Counted from the stretch's first letter, positions 16,217-25,767 are shown. The stretch: DNA of 64,000 bases from JBFWNG01 sp050251195 (GCA_050251195.1 JBFWNG010000001.1:434001-498000); one strand, 5' to 3'. The notes: a model not told the origin generated them from the letters alone. Translations and numbers: made by a program.

Positions 16217-18643
16217 TTAGACTAGTCTCAAATCCGGAAATTTATCGGGCAATCGCTCGCGCATCATATTGTAGATTTCCCGAACCACGTCTTGCGTATT
16301 AGGCTTGGAGAAATAATCGCCGTCCGTACCATAGGGGCTTCGGTGAGGTTTCGCCGTTAGAGTTTTAGGCGGCGCGTCGAGGTATTCGTAGCCTTTTTGA
16401 GTTTCCAATACCTGCTGCAGCATATAAGAAGATGCGCCGCCCGGCACGTCTTCATCGACAAAAATTACGGCATTTGTTTTCTCCAACGATGCACATATTT
16501 CGTTACTGAGATCGAAGGGCAACAGAGTCTGTACGTCGATTACCTCGCAAGAGATGTCGAGAGATTCTAGCTGCAATGCGGCCTCTAAAACCGGGCGAAG
16601 ACAAGCTCCGTAGCTTACAACTGTTACGTCGCTTCCGCCTCTCAATACTTCGACCTTGCCGAGAGGAATCTTAAAATCGGCAAGATTCCTGGGTTTTGCT
16701 TCCTTCAGACGGTAACCGTTGAGTACCTCGATGACCAGCGCGGGATCGTCGCCTTCGAACAGTGTATTGTAAATGCCCGCGGCTTGGACCATGTTTCTCG
16801 GCACGCAAACGTGAATGCCGCGAGAACCGTGTAGAATCATGCCGAGCGGAGAGCCTGTATGCCAGACTCCCTCTAACCGATGACCCTTTGTCCGGATAAT
16901 GACCGGGGCGATTTGGCCGCCTCGAGTGCGGTAATGCAGTGTGGCGAGGTCGTCGGACATGATTTGGAACGCGTAGAGCAGATAATCGAGATACTGAATA
17001 TCAACGACAGGTCGGAGGCCGCGAACGGCGGCGCCAAAGCCTTGGCCCATTATGGTGGCCTCGCGAATGCCTGTATCCGTGACCCGGATCTCTCCGAACT
17101 TCTCCTGTAGGCCTTTAAATTCGGAGTTCACTCCCCCCAGCATTCCAACGTCTTCGCCAATGATAAAGACCCTGGGGTCCTTAGCGAGACGAAGGTCGAA
17201 ACATTCGTTGATGATATCGCTGCCGTTAACAGATTCCGGGGCGTCACCGAAGTGCGCTGATACGGCGTCGACGTTCAAAGGTGAACGGTCGCTTTGGCTG
17301 TGAAGATGAGAGTTGTACCGCAGTTCGTTTTCGGAAAGATATCTTTCTGCAAATTTCTTCAACTTGGCTGTCACCTCATCGGATTCGCTGCGGAGGTCGA
17401 TCATGGCATTGCGCACGCTCGCAAGGATTGTTTTCCTGTTGAGCGCAGGGGCTCGTTCAAGCTCTGAAATTGCCTTTTCAAGAATATAAGGCGCGCTGCA
17501 AACGCCTGCGCTTTCCCGGTAAATGCCGATGAGGTCGTTGCGCTCTTCAACCATAGGGCCATAAAACTCGTTCCACGCTTCTTTTCTCATGCGTTCAACC
17601 TCTCGCGAACACTCTTCTTCGAGGGCCGTGAGCGATTTATCTGTGGCAATGGCGGAATCAATCATCCAGTTGCGCATGTGACGAATGCCGTCGTTCGACG
17701 TTTCGTAATCCAGGCGCGCACTGTCTTTGTAGCGTTCGTGGCTGCCGCTGGTAGAATGGCCTTGCGGCTGTGTGATTTCGATCACGTGTATGAGCGCCGG
17801 CTCGTGGTGTTTGCGAGCGCGCGTTACTGCAGCCGTATATGTCTTCAGAAGATCCGGGTAGTCCCAACCCTTGACGGTATATATGTTAAGGCCGTTCGTT
17901 CCTTTTTCGATCTGAAATCCGGACATGATTTTGGAGATATTCTTCTTGGCCATCTGATACTTATTGTGAACGGAAATGCCATAGTCGTCGTCCCATACAG
18001 AAACAACCATAGGTATTTCCAAAACGGCCGCCGCGTTCATGCTCTCCCAGAAAACGCCCTCCGCCGTGCTGGCGTTCCCGATCGTTCCAAAAACAACTTC
18101 GTTGCCGTTAACCGAAAACTGCGAGTATTTGCACAGAGCAGCGTTGTGGCGATAGAGTTTTGAGGCATATCCCAGTCCTACGAGGCGAGACATTTGACAG
18201 CCCGTTGGAGAAGCGTCGGCAATAGAATTGTACATCATGAGTTGGTTGAGCCAGTTGCCTTTGTCGTCGAGAAAACGCGTGGCGAAATGGCTATTCATTT
18301 GCCGTCCGCCAGAAGCCGGTTCGTGATCGAGGTCCGGGTCCGCATAGAGTTGCGCGAAGAATTTTTTCACGTCGCACAGACCGAGGGCATACATAAATGT
18401 CTGATCGCGATAGTAGCCCGAACGCCAATCTCCGTGCTTGAAAACCCTCGCCATCGCCAGCTGCGCAATCTCTTTGCCGTCGCCGAAGATCCCGAACTTT
18501 GCCTTTCCGGACAGCACTTCTTTCCGTCCTATGAGGCTCGTATGGCGGCTCATGAGAGCAATTTTGTAGTCGGAGACAATTTCCTCTTTCGCTGGCAGAG
18601 ACTCGTTGGATTTCGTGGTGCGCGCTGTTTTTGCCATCTTCAT
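16217..18643 (-). CDS. 2-oxoacid dehydrogenase E1 component, fused alpha and beta subunits
   Basis: An 808-residue thiamine-diphosphate enzyme for oxidative decarboxylation of a branched-chain 2-oxoacid or similar substrate. The N-terminal half (about 30-420) is the alpha subunit, with YYRDQTFMYALG, SGGRQMNSHF and GNASTAEGVFWESMN preceding a WDDDYGIS TPP-site segment. The C-terminal half (about 470-808) is the beta subunit, with IIGEDVGMLGG, TDTGIREATIMGQGFG, VDIQYLDYL and a transketolase C-terminal domain. Fusions like this are usually annotated as 2-oxoisovalerate dehydrogenase E1; pyruvate cannot be excluded as substrate. GGAG 5 bases upstream supports the start. E2 and E3 genes are not nearby. 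Confidence 0.87.
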   Translation of the reverse strand: MKMAKTARTTKSNESLPAKEEIVSDYKIALMSRHTSLIGRKEVLSGKAKFGIFGDGKEIAQLAMARVFKHGDWRSGYYRDQTFMYALGLCDVKKFFAQLYADPDLDHEPASGGRQMNSHFATRFLDDKGNWLNQLMMYNSIADASPTGCQMSRLVGLGYASKLYRHNAALCKYSQFSVNGNEVVFGTIGNASTAEGVFWESMNAAAVLEIPMVVSVWDDDYGISVHNKYQMAKKNISKIMSGFQIEKGTNGLNIYTVKGWDYPDLLKTYTAAVTRARKHHEPALIHVIEITQPQGHSTSGSHERYKDSARLDYETSNDGIRHMRNWMIDSAIATDKSLTALEEECSREVERMRKEAWNEFYGPMVEERNDLIGIYRESAGVCSAPYILEKAISELERAPALNRKTILASVRNAMIDLRSESDEVTAKLKKFAERYLSENELRYNSHLHSQSDRSPLNVDAVSAHFGDAPESVNGSDIINECFDLRLAKDPRVFIIGEDVGMLGGVNSEFKGLQEKFGEIRVTDTGIREATIMGQGFGAAVRGLRPVVDIQYLDYLLYAFQIMSDDLATLHYRTRGGQIAPVIIRTKGHRLEGVWHTGSPLGMILHGSRGIHVCVPRNMVQAAGIYNTLFEGDDPALVIEVLNGYRLKEAKPRNLADFKIPLGKVEVLRGGSDVTVVSYGACLRPVLEAALQLESLDISCEVIDVQTLLPFDLSNEICASLEKTNAVIFVDEDVPGGASSYMLQQVLETQKGYEYLDAPPKTLTAKPHRSPYGTDGDYFSKPNTQDVVREIYNMMRERLPDKFPDLRLV

Positions 18644-18753
18644 CTAACTCCGGGCTTCATAATTTTGCATGCTAACGTACCATAAACTGCGGCTCTATTG
18701 AAGAAAAAGGAGCCTGCGGATGAGAAGTTTTTAGAGTTGATTCTGATGGCAAA

Positions 18754-21219
18754 TCAAGAGGTTAAGCGAATGATCGTGACGCCGTCGCCCCCTTCCTCTT
18801 GGAGGCCGGGTCGAAAGTCGAGCTGGTAGAGATCAGTCTTGGCAAGGGCTGCGCGGATTTCCTTCTTAAGCTTATCGGTGCCGTGGCCGTGCACAACCAC
18901 GAGATTGGGCTCGCCTCGGAGCACGCCCTTGTCGATAAATTGCCAAAGCTTTTCCAAAGCGAGTTCTGCGTCAAGTCCGCGGACATCGAGGCTATTGGTG
19001 GGAGAGGTGATCACCAGACCAATTTGTTCCTTACTTTTCTTCGATTCGGCGGCGAGCGTAGTCGATTTACCGCCAGCCTTTTTCGGCGTAGCCTTTGACT
19101 TTTCGAGGAGTCGTATTTCGGTGACGGCAGGCTTGAGCTTCAAAAGCCCTGCCTGGACCTCGACGGTGTTGCCATCTGCGGCGACGGATAGCACAGTGGC
19201 TTCGTTCTTAAGAGAAATAACGTAAACCTGGTCGCCAACGCTTAGATCTTGCGCCGTGCAAGCGGTCCCGGGAAGCGCTCCAATTATTTCCTGTTCTGCC
19301 AGGCTGCTTACTTCCGAACTGAGAGACTCCCACTTCTGTTTGAGACTGGTTCGCTGTTTCACGAGTTCATCTTCAATTGCAACGGGGCTTTCGGCTTTCC
19401 TTGCCTTCTTCAGCAACTCTTTGAGTTCGGCGAGAGCTTCGTTAAACTCTGACGAGAGCGCCTCTTGTTTGCTTTCAAATGCACGAGAAGCCTTGGCTCT
19501 CGCATCCTCTTTGATCTTTTCGAGGTTTTGCCGCTCGCGTTCCCAATGGGCTTTTTGCGCTTCGAGATCCATCTTGAGCGCGTGAACTTGGGCCTTTTCC
19601 TCGTTCATAAGAGACGTATTTTCAGCAAGTTTCTTGATCATGTCGTCGAATTCGTTATAGCCGCTGCCCTTGAGCTGTCTTGCCCGTTTAATTATGGGAG
19701 CGGGAATACCGAGATGCTCAGCTAGTTCGATGCCGTAGCTTTGGCCAGGAACGTCGAGCACCAAATTGTAAGTGGGTTGGAGGCTCTTCGTCAAAAACTC
19801 CAGAGACCCGTTGCGGAATTTATTGTTTACGAGAGCAATGCCTTTAAGCGAATCGAAATGGGTCGTAGCCAAAGAGGTGACGTTCTTCGAGGCAAAATGT
19901 TCCAACACCGACTGTGCAATTGCACTTCCTGTCTGCGGCTCGGTACCAACGGCGAGTTCGTCGACGAGAACCAGATCGGTGTCCGTGACTTGTTCAAGCA
20001 CGGGTTTGAGATGAAGAAGGTGCCCCGAGAATGTTGACAAACTTGCAACGAGATCTTGACTGTCGCCCATAGAGACATAAATTTTCGAAAACAAATATAC
20101 CTGAGAACTGGGATGCGCAGGCAAGAGCAAGCCTGCCTTTGCCATTAGGTGTATGATGCCGACCGTTTTCAGAACAACCGTTTTGCCGCCGGCGTTAGGG
20201 CCCGAGATGATGAGGCATTTCTGTTCTGGTGTTAAAAGGATATCGTTGGCGACCGCTTTTTCTCCCGACGGCGATTTGACGAGCGGGTGAAACGCCCGCT
20301 TCAGATCCAGCACGGGAGCAGAGGCAAGCTGCACCGGATAAGAATCCGTTTCGTATGCCAGCCTAGCTTTGGCCTGCACCGCGTCCAATTCCACGATCCC
20401 AAAATAAGAAGCGTTTAGACTATCGTATTCGCTCGACACATGAGCGCTTAATTCGCGCAGAATTTTCGCGACCTCGAGCTTGTCGGAAACCTCAAGCTCC
20501 AATAAGTTTTCGTTAAGAGGCGCAATATCCGGGGGCTCAATGTAAAGAGTTTGGCCGCTGTCGGACGTGTCGTAAATGGACCCTTTGACGCGTCCCCGGC
20601 CGTCAATACGAATCGGGATAACGTACCGTTCGCGTCGAATCGTGAAGAACTTATCTTGGATATAGGTTTCCCACTCGTTGTTAATGAGAAGTTGCCTAAT
20701 CTGGTTTTCAATCGTCTTTCTTAGCGAGATTTTGGCCTGGCGAATGCTTTTGAGTTTGGGCGTAGCGTCGTCTTTGACAATGCCCGCTTCGTCGATCGAC
20801 CGTTCGATAGCGTCGCGAAGCTTGGGAACGGGAAAAATCTTAGTGTAGGCAATCCGAAAGAAGGGACATTTTTCTTTGAGATCGTGAAGGAAACGGTTGA
20901 CCTGGATTGTGGCCGTCACAAGAGAATAAACAAGGCGTAGATCTTCGCCCGTGAAGAGTTGGCCGAGTTTCGCGCCGCGCAAAGCTTCGTCCATGACCGG
21001 GAGATTAGGGATCGGCGCCGTATATCCTGCGGTGATGACTTCTCGAACCTGAAAGGTTTTTTCCCACTCGTTGCGAATTGTTTCTTCGCTAAGAGTCGGG
21101 AGCAAAGCCATGCATTGGCCTTTGGCCGCATCGGTATTGGCGAGCGAAGCGAGTTTGTTTGTAACGTTCGGCCAGCCGAGATGCTCAAGGCTTAATTTTT
21201 GAATTGACGACATGTTCAT
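18754..21219 (-). CDS. mutS2: endonuclease MutS2
   Basis: An 821-residue MutS-family ATPase with a C-terminal Smr nuclease domain. Family members act on recombination intermediates or on collided ribosomes rather than in mismatch repair. It lacks the MutS mismatch-recognition domain; the core/clamp region takes residues 1-300, the ATPase has Walker A GPNAGGKT (340-347) and LVDELAVGTEP as Walker B, a coiled coil spans about 520-640, and the Smr domain carries LDVRGLDAELA and VVHGHGTDKLK. Two in-frame ATGs lie 6 bases apart; neither has a clear ribosome binding site. It is divergent from the prepilin peptidase gene. Confidence 0.93.
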   Translation of the reverse strand: MNMSSIQKLSLEHLGWPNVTNKLASLANTDAAKGQCMALLPTLSEETIRNEWEKTFQVREVITAGYTAPIPNLPVMDEALRGAKLGQLFTGEDLRLVYSLVTATIQVNRFLHDLKEKCPFFRIAYTKIFPVPKLRDAIERSIDEAGIVKDDATPKLKSIRQAKISLRKTIENQIRQLLINNEWETYIQDKFFTIRRERYVIPIRIDGRGRVKGSIYDTSDSGQTLYIEPPDIAPLNENLLELEVSDKLEVAKILRELSAHVSSEYDSLNASYFGIVELDAVQAKARLAYETDSYPVQLASAPVLDLKRAFHPLVKSPSGEKAVANDILLTPEQKCLIISGPNAGGKTVVLKTVGIIHLMAKAGLLLPAHPSSQVYLFSKIYVSMGDSQDLVASLSTFSGHLLHLKPVLEQVTDTDLVLVDELAVGTEPQTGSAIAQSVLEHFASKNVTSLATTHFDSLKGIALVNNKFRNGSLEFLTKSLQPTYNLVLDVPGQSYGIELAEHLGIPAPIIKRARQLKGSGYNEFDDMIKKLAENTSLMNEEKAQVHALKMDLEAQKAHWERERQNLEKIKEDARAKASRAFESKQEALSSEFNEALAELKELLKKARKAESPVAIEDELVKQRTSLKQKWESLSSEVSSLAEQEIIGALPGTACTAQDLSVGDQVYVISLKNEATVLSVAADGNTVEVQAGLLKLKPAVTEIRLLEKSKATPKKAGGKSTTLAAESKKSKEQIGLVITSPTNSLDVRGLDAELALEKLWQFIDKGVLRGEPNLVVVHGHGTDKLKKEIRAALAKTDLYQLDFRPGLQEEGGDGVTIIRLTS

Positions 21220-21242
21220 TAAATATGCAATGTGTTCATAGA

Positions 21243-21271
21243 TTGTTAGTTAGTAATAAAGACCCTATAAT
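21243..21271 (+). promoter_or_regulatory. sigma70-type promoter for the prepilin peptidase operon
   Basis: TTGTTA at 21243-21248 and a perfect TATAAT at 21266-21271 are separated by 17 bases. Transcription would start near 21278, about 30 bases before the GTG at 21308. Confidence 0.6.
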
Positions 21272-21307
21272 AAACGCAATCCTTTTGTACAGTAAAGAAA
21301 GTATATT

Positions 21308-22138
21308 GTGCCCTATTGGCTTCTAAAACTTCAGCTCATTCTCACGCAGCCCGTAACCTATATAGTGTTCATTTTCGGCTCTGTCATTGGAAGTTTTCTC
21401 AACGTCTGCATTGTCCGTCTGCCTCAAGGAACGTTCCTGAAGCACGCGCGTTCTATGTGCCCACACTGTAATCAACCAATTCCGTCTTACGCCAACGTCC
21501 CTATCGTTTCCTGGCTTCTATTGCGAGGCAAGGCGCGTTGTTGCGGCAAGGGCATTTCGGTCCAGTATTTTCTCGTAGAATTAGCGACAGCGCTTTTGTT
21601 TGTCGCCATCTATTGGCAGTACCCGTTCTGGGATGCACAGCGCCTCATGATAGATCCCGCCGATTTCCTTCGTTTTGCTCATGTTGCGGTGTTCTTGTCG
21701 GCTCTTCTGGTGTGCGGAGTGATCGATTTTCACCACAAAATTATTCCGGACGTCATCACGCTTCCCATGATTCTATTGACGCCCATTGTGGCGTATCTTC
21801 ACCCTGAATTGACATGGACAAGCGCCTTGTTTGGCGCATTGATAGGGGGCGGCTCATTGTTTGCGGTAGCTTGGCTGTATTACTTTGTGCGCAAGCGTCC
21901 CGGTTTGGGCATGGGAGACGTCAAATTGCTGGCCGTTATAGGAGGTTGGCTGGGCGTCGAGGCCATTCTCCCGACCATTCTTGTGGCGTCCATTTCGGGG
22001 GCTTTTTTCGGATGTCTTTTCCTTATTTTAAAAAAGGGGGCGTCCCTTAAGTCAGCGATTCCATTCGGTCCGTTTCTTATTTTGGGCGCTGCAATCCATA
22101 TCTTATTTGGCCCAAGTGTATTACAATGGTTACTGTAA
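21308..22138 (+). CDS. type IV prepilin peptidase / N-methyltransferase
   Basis: Inner-membrane aspartyl protease that cleaves and N-methylates type IV prepilins and pseudopilins. The 276-residue protein has about seven or eight hydrophobic helices, GSFLNVCIVRLP at the N-terminus, and both catalytic Asp motifs, VIDFHHKIIPD and GMGDVKLLA. The cytoplasmic zinc-binding loop has CPHC (51-54) but the second pair is adjacent Cys78-Cys79 (ARCCGKGIS) instead of the usual CxxC. The start is GTG at 21308, downstream of a good promoter. The GGDEF gene follows after 24 bases. No pilin genes are in the window. Confidence 0.92.
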   Translation: MPYWLLKLQLILTQPVTYIVFIFGSVIGSFLNVCIVRLPQGTFLKHARSMCPHCNQPIPSYANVPIVSWLLLRGKARCCGKGISVQYFLVELATALLFVAIYWQYPFWDAQRLMIDPADFLRFAHVAVFLSALLVCGVIDFHHKIIPDVITLPMILLTPIVAYLHPELTWTSALFGALIGGGSLFAVAWLYYFVRKRPGLGMGDVKLLAVIGGWLGVEAILPTILVASISGAFFGCLFLILKKGASLKSAIPFGPFLILGAAIHILFGPSVLQWLL

Positions 22139-22162
22139 AAAAGACGAAGGATCCTTGGACAA

Positions 22163-23173
22163 ATGCAGCAACTATTTGAAAATTTGAGTTTTTTTTCGGA
22201 GCGACTCTGGCAGAGCTCTGACAAGGAACAGTTTCTGCAAGAGTTTGCCTCGCTCGTGAATACTCACTTCCATGTCTCTCGAATTGGTCTGGTGCAAGCC
22301 CAGTTGCAAAGCGGCTCTTTGGACGAATTTGCGGCGTCACCTCAGATCGAAGGAGTGACGGCGCTCGACGAACAGACCTTGGATTCCATTATTGCCACGT
22401 TGCGCGTCTTTTACACGACGCACGCGCCATCGTTGGAGGGTCTCAACTTTTTCGAGCATGGCGGACGGCAAATGTTCTTTGTCGAGCTTCGGCAGACGGA
22501 AAAATCTCAGATGTTTATTGTCTGCGAGCTGAAGGAATCCCTAAGCGAAGAGCAACGGGGCGTGCTGGCGTTCTTAGCTCTGCAACTTCAGCAAGGACTC
22601 CGCTGGATTCTCAAACTCGACAAGACCCAAGCCCTTATTTATCTTGATGACCTTACAAATTTATACAATTACCGGTATCTCGACTTGGCGCTCGAGGCCG
22701 AAATCCGCCGTTCTCAAAGGTTTGGCACTCCTTTTTGTCTCTTGTTTATTGATTTGGACAATCTTAAACCGATCAATGATAAGTTCGGACATATTGCGGG
22801 CAGTCAGGTGCTGAAGCATATCGCGCAAGTTTTGAAAGAGGATCTGCGCGAGGTCGACAGCGTTTTCAGGTACGGCGGAGACGAATACGTTGTACTGTTG
22901 CTCGAAGCAAACACGAACGTGGGGCGTATTACCGCGGAGCGTATACGCCAAAAAATAGAATCGACCGAATTTCGGGTTGAAGACGGACATACGGTGAACG
23001 TTACTGCCTCGATCGGCGTCGCAAATTGTCCCGAACATGGAAAGGACAAGGCGACTTTGCTGAGACTTGCCGACGAGAGCATGTATCGCAGCAAGAAAAG
23101 CGGTAAAAATAGGGTAGTGGTGACGCGAACACAAGACGTTCGGGAGTCCGCTGTGCCGGAGAAGGTGACTTAG
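22163..23173 (+). CDS. diguanylate cyclase (GGDEF domain)
   Basis: A 336-residue protein that should make cyclic-di-GMP from two GTP. Residues 1-155 form an N-terminal sensory region with a GAF-like hydrophobic pattern; no membrane helix is seen. The GGDEF domain (about 160-325) has DDLTNLYNYRYLD, FIDLDNLKPINDKFGH and the active-site GGDEY, preceded by an RxxD inhibitory site (REVD), so product feedback is expected. GVANCPEHGKD and DESMYRSKKSGKNRV complete the domain. Placement 24 bases after prepilin peptidase suggests co-transcription and perhaps a link to pilus regulation. Confidence 0.9.
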   Translation: MQQLFENLSFFSERLWQSSDKEQFLQEFASLVNTHFHVSRIGLVQAQLQSGSLDEFAASPQIEGVTALDEQTLDSIIATLRVFYTTHAPSLEGLNFFEHGGRQMFFVELRQTEKSQMFIVCELKESLSEEQRGVLAFLALQLQQGLRWILKLDKTQALIYLDDLTNLYNYRYLDLALEAEIRRSQRFGTPFCLLFIDLDNLKPINDKFGHIAGSQVLKHIAQVLKEDLREVDSVFRYGGDEYVVLLLEANTNVGRITAERIRQKIESTEFRVEDGHTVNVTASIGVANCPEHGKDKATLLRLADESMYRSKKSGKNRVVVTRTQDVRESAVPEKVT

Positions 23174-23185
23174 CCGAAGATCTCG

Positions 23186-23286
23186 GGGAGATCCTTCGCT
23201 ACGCTCAGGATGACGGGGGGATCAGGATGACGGGAGCGGCTCAGGATGACGGCGCCTTAGGATATGGTGACGGAGCGGGATGACGA
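23186..23286. repeat. dispersed CTCAGGATGACGGG repeat, several degenerate copies
   Basis: A full copy, GGGGAGATCCTTCGCTACGC then TCAGGATGACGGG, is followed by three or four shorter degenerate GGATGACGG units. It fills the whole gap between the GGDEF gene and the thioesterase gene and ends beside the latter's start codon. Confidence 0.65.
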
Positions 23287-23289
23287 ACT

Positions 23290-23757
23290 ATGGAGACTAA
23301 AGGTAAAAAACCAAGTGAGAGTTTTGTGGAAATGACGGAACTCGTTCTTCCGCAACATACCAATGCGCTTGGAACTATTTTTGGCGGCGTGGTGATGTCG
23401 TGGATCGACATCGCGGCGGCAACATGCGCTATTCGTCATGCGAACAGACAGGTTGTAACGGCTTCGGTCGATGCTCTCAACTTTCTGGCGCCGATAAAGT
23501 TGGGCTGGATTGTGACATTGCGAGCGTCGGTGAATTATGTTGCAAAAACAAGCTGCGAAGTTGGCGTCAAGGTTACAACGGAGAACCCCATAACGGGGCA
23601 TAAATACGACACGGCGAATGCTTACCTTACAATGGTGGCGATCGATGCTACGGGTAATCCAGTGCCCATGACACCTTTAACACCGGAAACGGAGCAGGAA
23701 AAGAAACGTTTTGTTGAAGCTGAAAACCGTCGAAAACAAAGGCTGGCTACCAAGTAG
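23290..23757 (+). CDS. acyl-CoA thioesterase, YciA-like hotdog fold
   Basis: A 155-residue cytosolic thioesterase of the BFIT/YciA hotdog type, which hydrolyses acyl-CoA to free acid and CoA. Recognisable segments are MTELVLPQHTNALGTIFGG with the catalytic Asn/His region, VMSWIDIAAATCA on the central helix, VDALNFLAPI and AYLTMVAID. Family proteins are usually 130-160 residues. Its 3' end overlaps the next gene by about 47 bases if that gene uses its TTG start. Substrate chain length cannot be inferred. Confidence 0.9.
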   Translation: METKGKKPSESFVEMTELVLPQHTNALGTIFGGVVMSWIDIAAATCAIRHANRQVVTASVDALNFLAPIKLGWIVTLRASVNYVAKTSCEVGVKVTTENPITGHKYDTANAYLTMVAIDATGNPVPMTPLTPETEQEKKRFVEAENRRKQRLATK

Positions 23758-25048
23758 CTGTTTTACGCGAATAGTTCTTTGCCGTCTCGTTTTAGCCGCG
23801 CTGACAGCGACTTGCTTTTTTGCCCGCGAAGGCCTAGCTCAGGAAAAGCTTTACGAACCCGCCGATTTTGATCAGGTCGATTTTTACCTCCACACCATCG
23901 ATGTTGGCGATCTCGTTTACAACAATTTCGGCCACACGGCGTTGCGGGTGCACGATCGCGTGCAGGGCAGCGACATTATCTTTAACTGGGGTCTCTTTGA
24001 TTTCGGAGAACCTTTAAGCTTTTCCTTTCGTTTCTTTAAGGGCCTCCTGAAATACAAGTTGGGCGTTTATCCCCATCGCGTTGCGTTACAGGTCTACCGA
24101 GCGGAGGAGAGAACCGTTTGGGAAGATAAAATTCTCCTTTCCAGGGAACAAAAGAAAATTCTTTGGGAACGTCTGCGTTGGAATATTCGGCCCGAAAATG
24201 TTTACTATAACTATCAATATTTTTTCGATAATTGCTCGACAAGGCCCCGCGATTATTTTGACGAGGCGCTTGGCAAGCAACTGAGCGATCGATTCAGCGC
24301 GGAATCTTCGGATTTGACCTTTCGCGACATGGTACGGTCCCATTATCTGAGTATTCCTTTTATCGAACTGAGCCTCGATATTCTCATGAATTCGCGCATC
24401 GACCGAGTTATGACCGAATGGGAGAGAATGTTTCTTCCCGCGACTCTCAGGAACAATATGCTCAGGGCTCAGAATGAATCCGGCCAACCTGTCCTTGAAA
24501 GCCGAGGGACCATTGTATGGTTCCCTTCGCCCGCAGCCGCACCTCTTAATGGCTTTGGCTATTTAGGATTAATGGCGATTGCGTCGATGGCCCCTGTGAC
24601 ATTCTCTTCGATTTTTCGTCGGCGTCAAAGCGTATCCGTGGCCAACCGAATTTTTGGTCTTGGCCTGTTTTTCTACGGATTTTATTTCGCGACGATTGGC
24701 CTTCTGATGGTCCTCAGTTGGATTTTTTCAGAACATCTCGACCTCCACCATAACGCCAACCTCTGGTTGTTTTGGCCGATCGACTATATTCTCCTCGGTT
24801 TTGGCGCGAAAGTGCTGGTGACAGGAAGACTCGCGATGTCGGATCGATTTGCCGCTTTTATCAAATGGTATAGTATCGCGCATCTTGCGGGGTACTTCTG
24901 CCTGTTCGCCTTGAGAATAACTGGCGTCGTTCAGCAAAACGTCGATCGAATTCTCTTGTGGGGCACGTTGTATTTTTGCATTTTATTCCTCCTTCTCATT
25001 CGCGTTTCGGTCCAGGACAGAGCAAAAGGGGGAGCACGTGTGGGATAG
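23711..25048 (+). CDS. DUF4105-domain (Lnb N-terminal-like) membrane protein
   Basis: A protein of about 445 residues with a signal-like segment (20-44), a periplasmic domain and then about five membrane helices in the C-terminal 170 residues. The periplasmic part has the DUF4105 features: YLHTIDVGDLVYNNFGHTA with His75, and YQYFFDNCSTRPRDYF with Cys175, spaced like the His/Cys pair of papain-like NlpC/P60-type folds. A hydrolase or acyl-transfer role is possible but unproven. No ATG is available before the signal segment, so a TTG start inside the thioesterase gene (23711 or 23714) is assumed. It overlaps the next gene by 11 bases. Confidence 0.75.
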   Translation: MLKLKTVENKGWLPSSCFTRIVLCRLVLAALTATCFFAREGLAQEKLYEPADFDQVDFYLHTIDVGDLVYNNFGHTALRVHDRVQGSDIIFNWGLFDFGEPLSFSFRFFKGLLKYKLGVYPHRVALQVYRAEERTVWEDKILLSREQKKILWERLRWNIRPENVYYNYQYFFDNCSTRPRDYFDEALGKQLSDRFSAESSDLTFRDMVRSHYLSIPFIELSLDILMNSRIDRVMTEWERMFLPATLRNNMLRAQNESGQPVLESRGTIVWFPSPAAAPLNGFGYLGLMAIASMAPVTFSSIFRRRQSVSVANRIFGLGLFFYGFYFATIGLLMVLSWIFSEHLDLHHNANLWLFWPIDYILLGFGAKVLVTGRLAMSDRFAAFIKWYSIAHLAGYFCLFALRITGVVQQNVDRILLWGTLYFCILFLLLIRVSVQDRAKGGARVG

Positions 25049-25751
25049 AGAGGTTGAGGCCTTCGACCATTTTAAGGGTGGCAATCGCGACGAGCTTGGA
25101 GTCATATCCGATCTTCTTTCAAGACAAACCCATGACTATGTCCTGCGAATGACGGGCGACGTCAAGAGCAGCAAGATCTTTAGCTCGGATTTGGATTCTT
25201 TAATAGCTGAACATGCAGAATCAGCAGACGACTTCTTTGAACTGCGGAAGGAAATCTTTCGGAAGGCTCGGCTCCTGCACTTCGACATCTGGAACATGGA
25301 AACTCCGCATCTGGAAAACGAAGGGTTTGGCTTCAAAGAGGAACCCGATAGAACTCGAGACCTACTGATGAGTCTTGATAAAGCTTTGCAAACGTTGCCA
25401 GGGTCACAAAGGGAAGCGTTGCTACTTCGTCGATACTATAGCTTCGAGGACCGAGACGCATCCGACGTCATGAACACGTCTGCCGAGACAATCGCACAGC
25501 TCTGCAACGAGGCGGAAGATCGCCTTCGCGCACGCGTGAACCTCGACGACGATTTCACGGAAAATTTAGCGGCGTTGCCTCTCCATCCGTTGCCCGAAAT
25601 CAGCGACTACTCTAGCATCGCTCTAAGCCAAATCATCGAAAACGTTCAACGGTCGCAGCCTAAAAGATGGCCAGACCAACGCCGCGTTCTCGCGTTTGGA
25701 TTGCTGGTATTGGTTTTGCTCGTGTTGGCGTATTTCTTTTTACCCGAATAA
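25038..25751 (+). CDS. ECF-sigma-like protein with C-terminal membrane helix
   Basis: A 237-residue protein. Residues 1-90 form a helical region in the position of sigma region 2, with weak conservation. Residues about 108-165 resemble sigma region 4 (LDKALQTLPGSQREALLLRR, then an HTH and AEDRLRARV). A linker leads to a hydrophobic helix at 216-234 (LAFGLLVLVLLVLAYFF). Sigma factors normally lack a membrane segment, so this may be a membrane-tethered sigma or a sigma-derived regulator. The GTG start has GGGGGAG 6 bases upstream and overlaps the DUF4105 gene by 11 bases. Confidence 0.7.
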   Translation: MWDREVEAFDHFKGGNRDELGVISDLLSRQTHDYVLRMTGDVKSSKIFSSDLDSLIAEHAESADDFFELRKEIFRKARLLHFDIWNMETPHLENEGFGFKEEPDRTRDLLMSLDKALQTLPGSQREALLLRRYYSFEDRDASDVMNTSAETIAQLCNEAEDRLRARVNLDDDFTENLAALPLHPLPEISDYSSIALSQIIENVQRSQPKRWPDQRRVLAFGLLVLVLLVLAYFFLPE

Positions 25752-25767
25752 ACGACTAGGGGGATTT

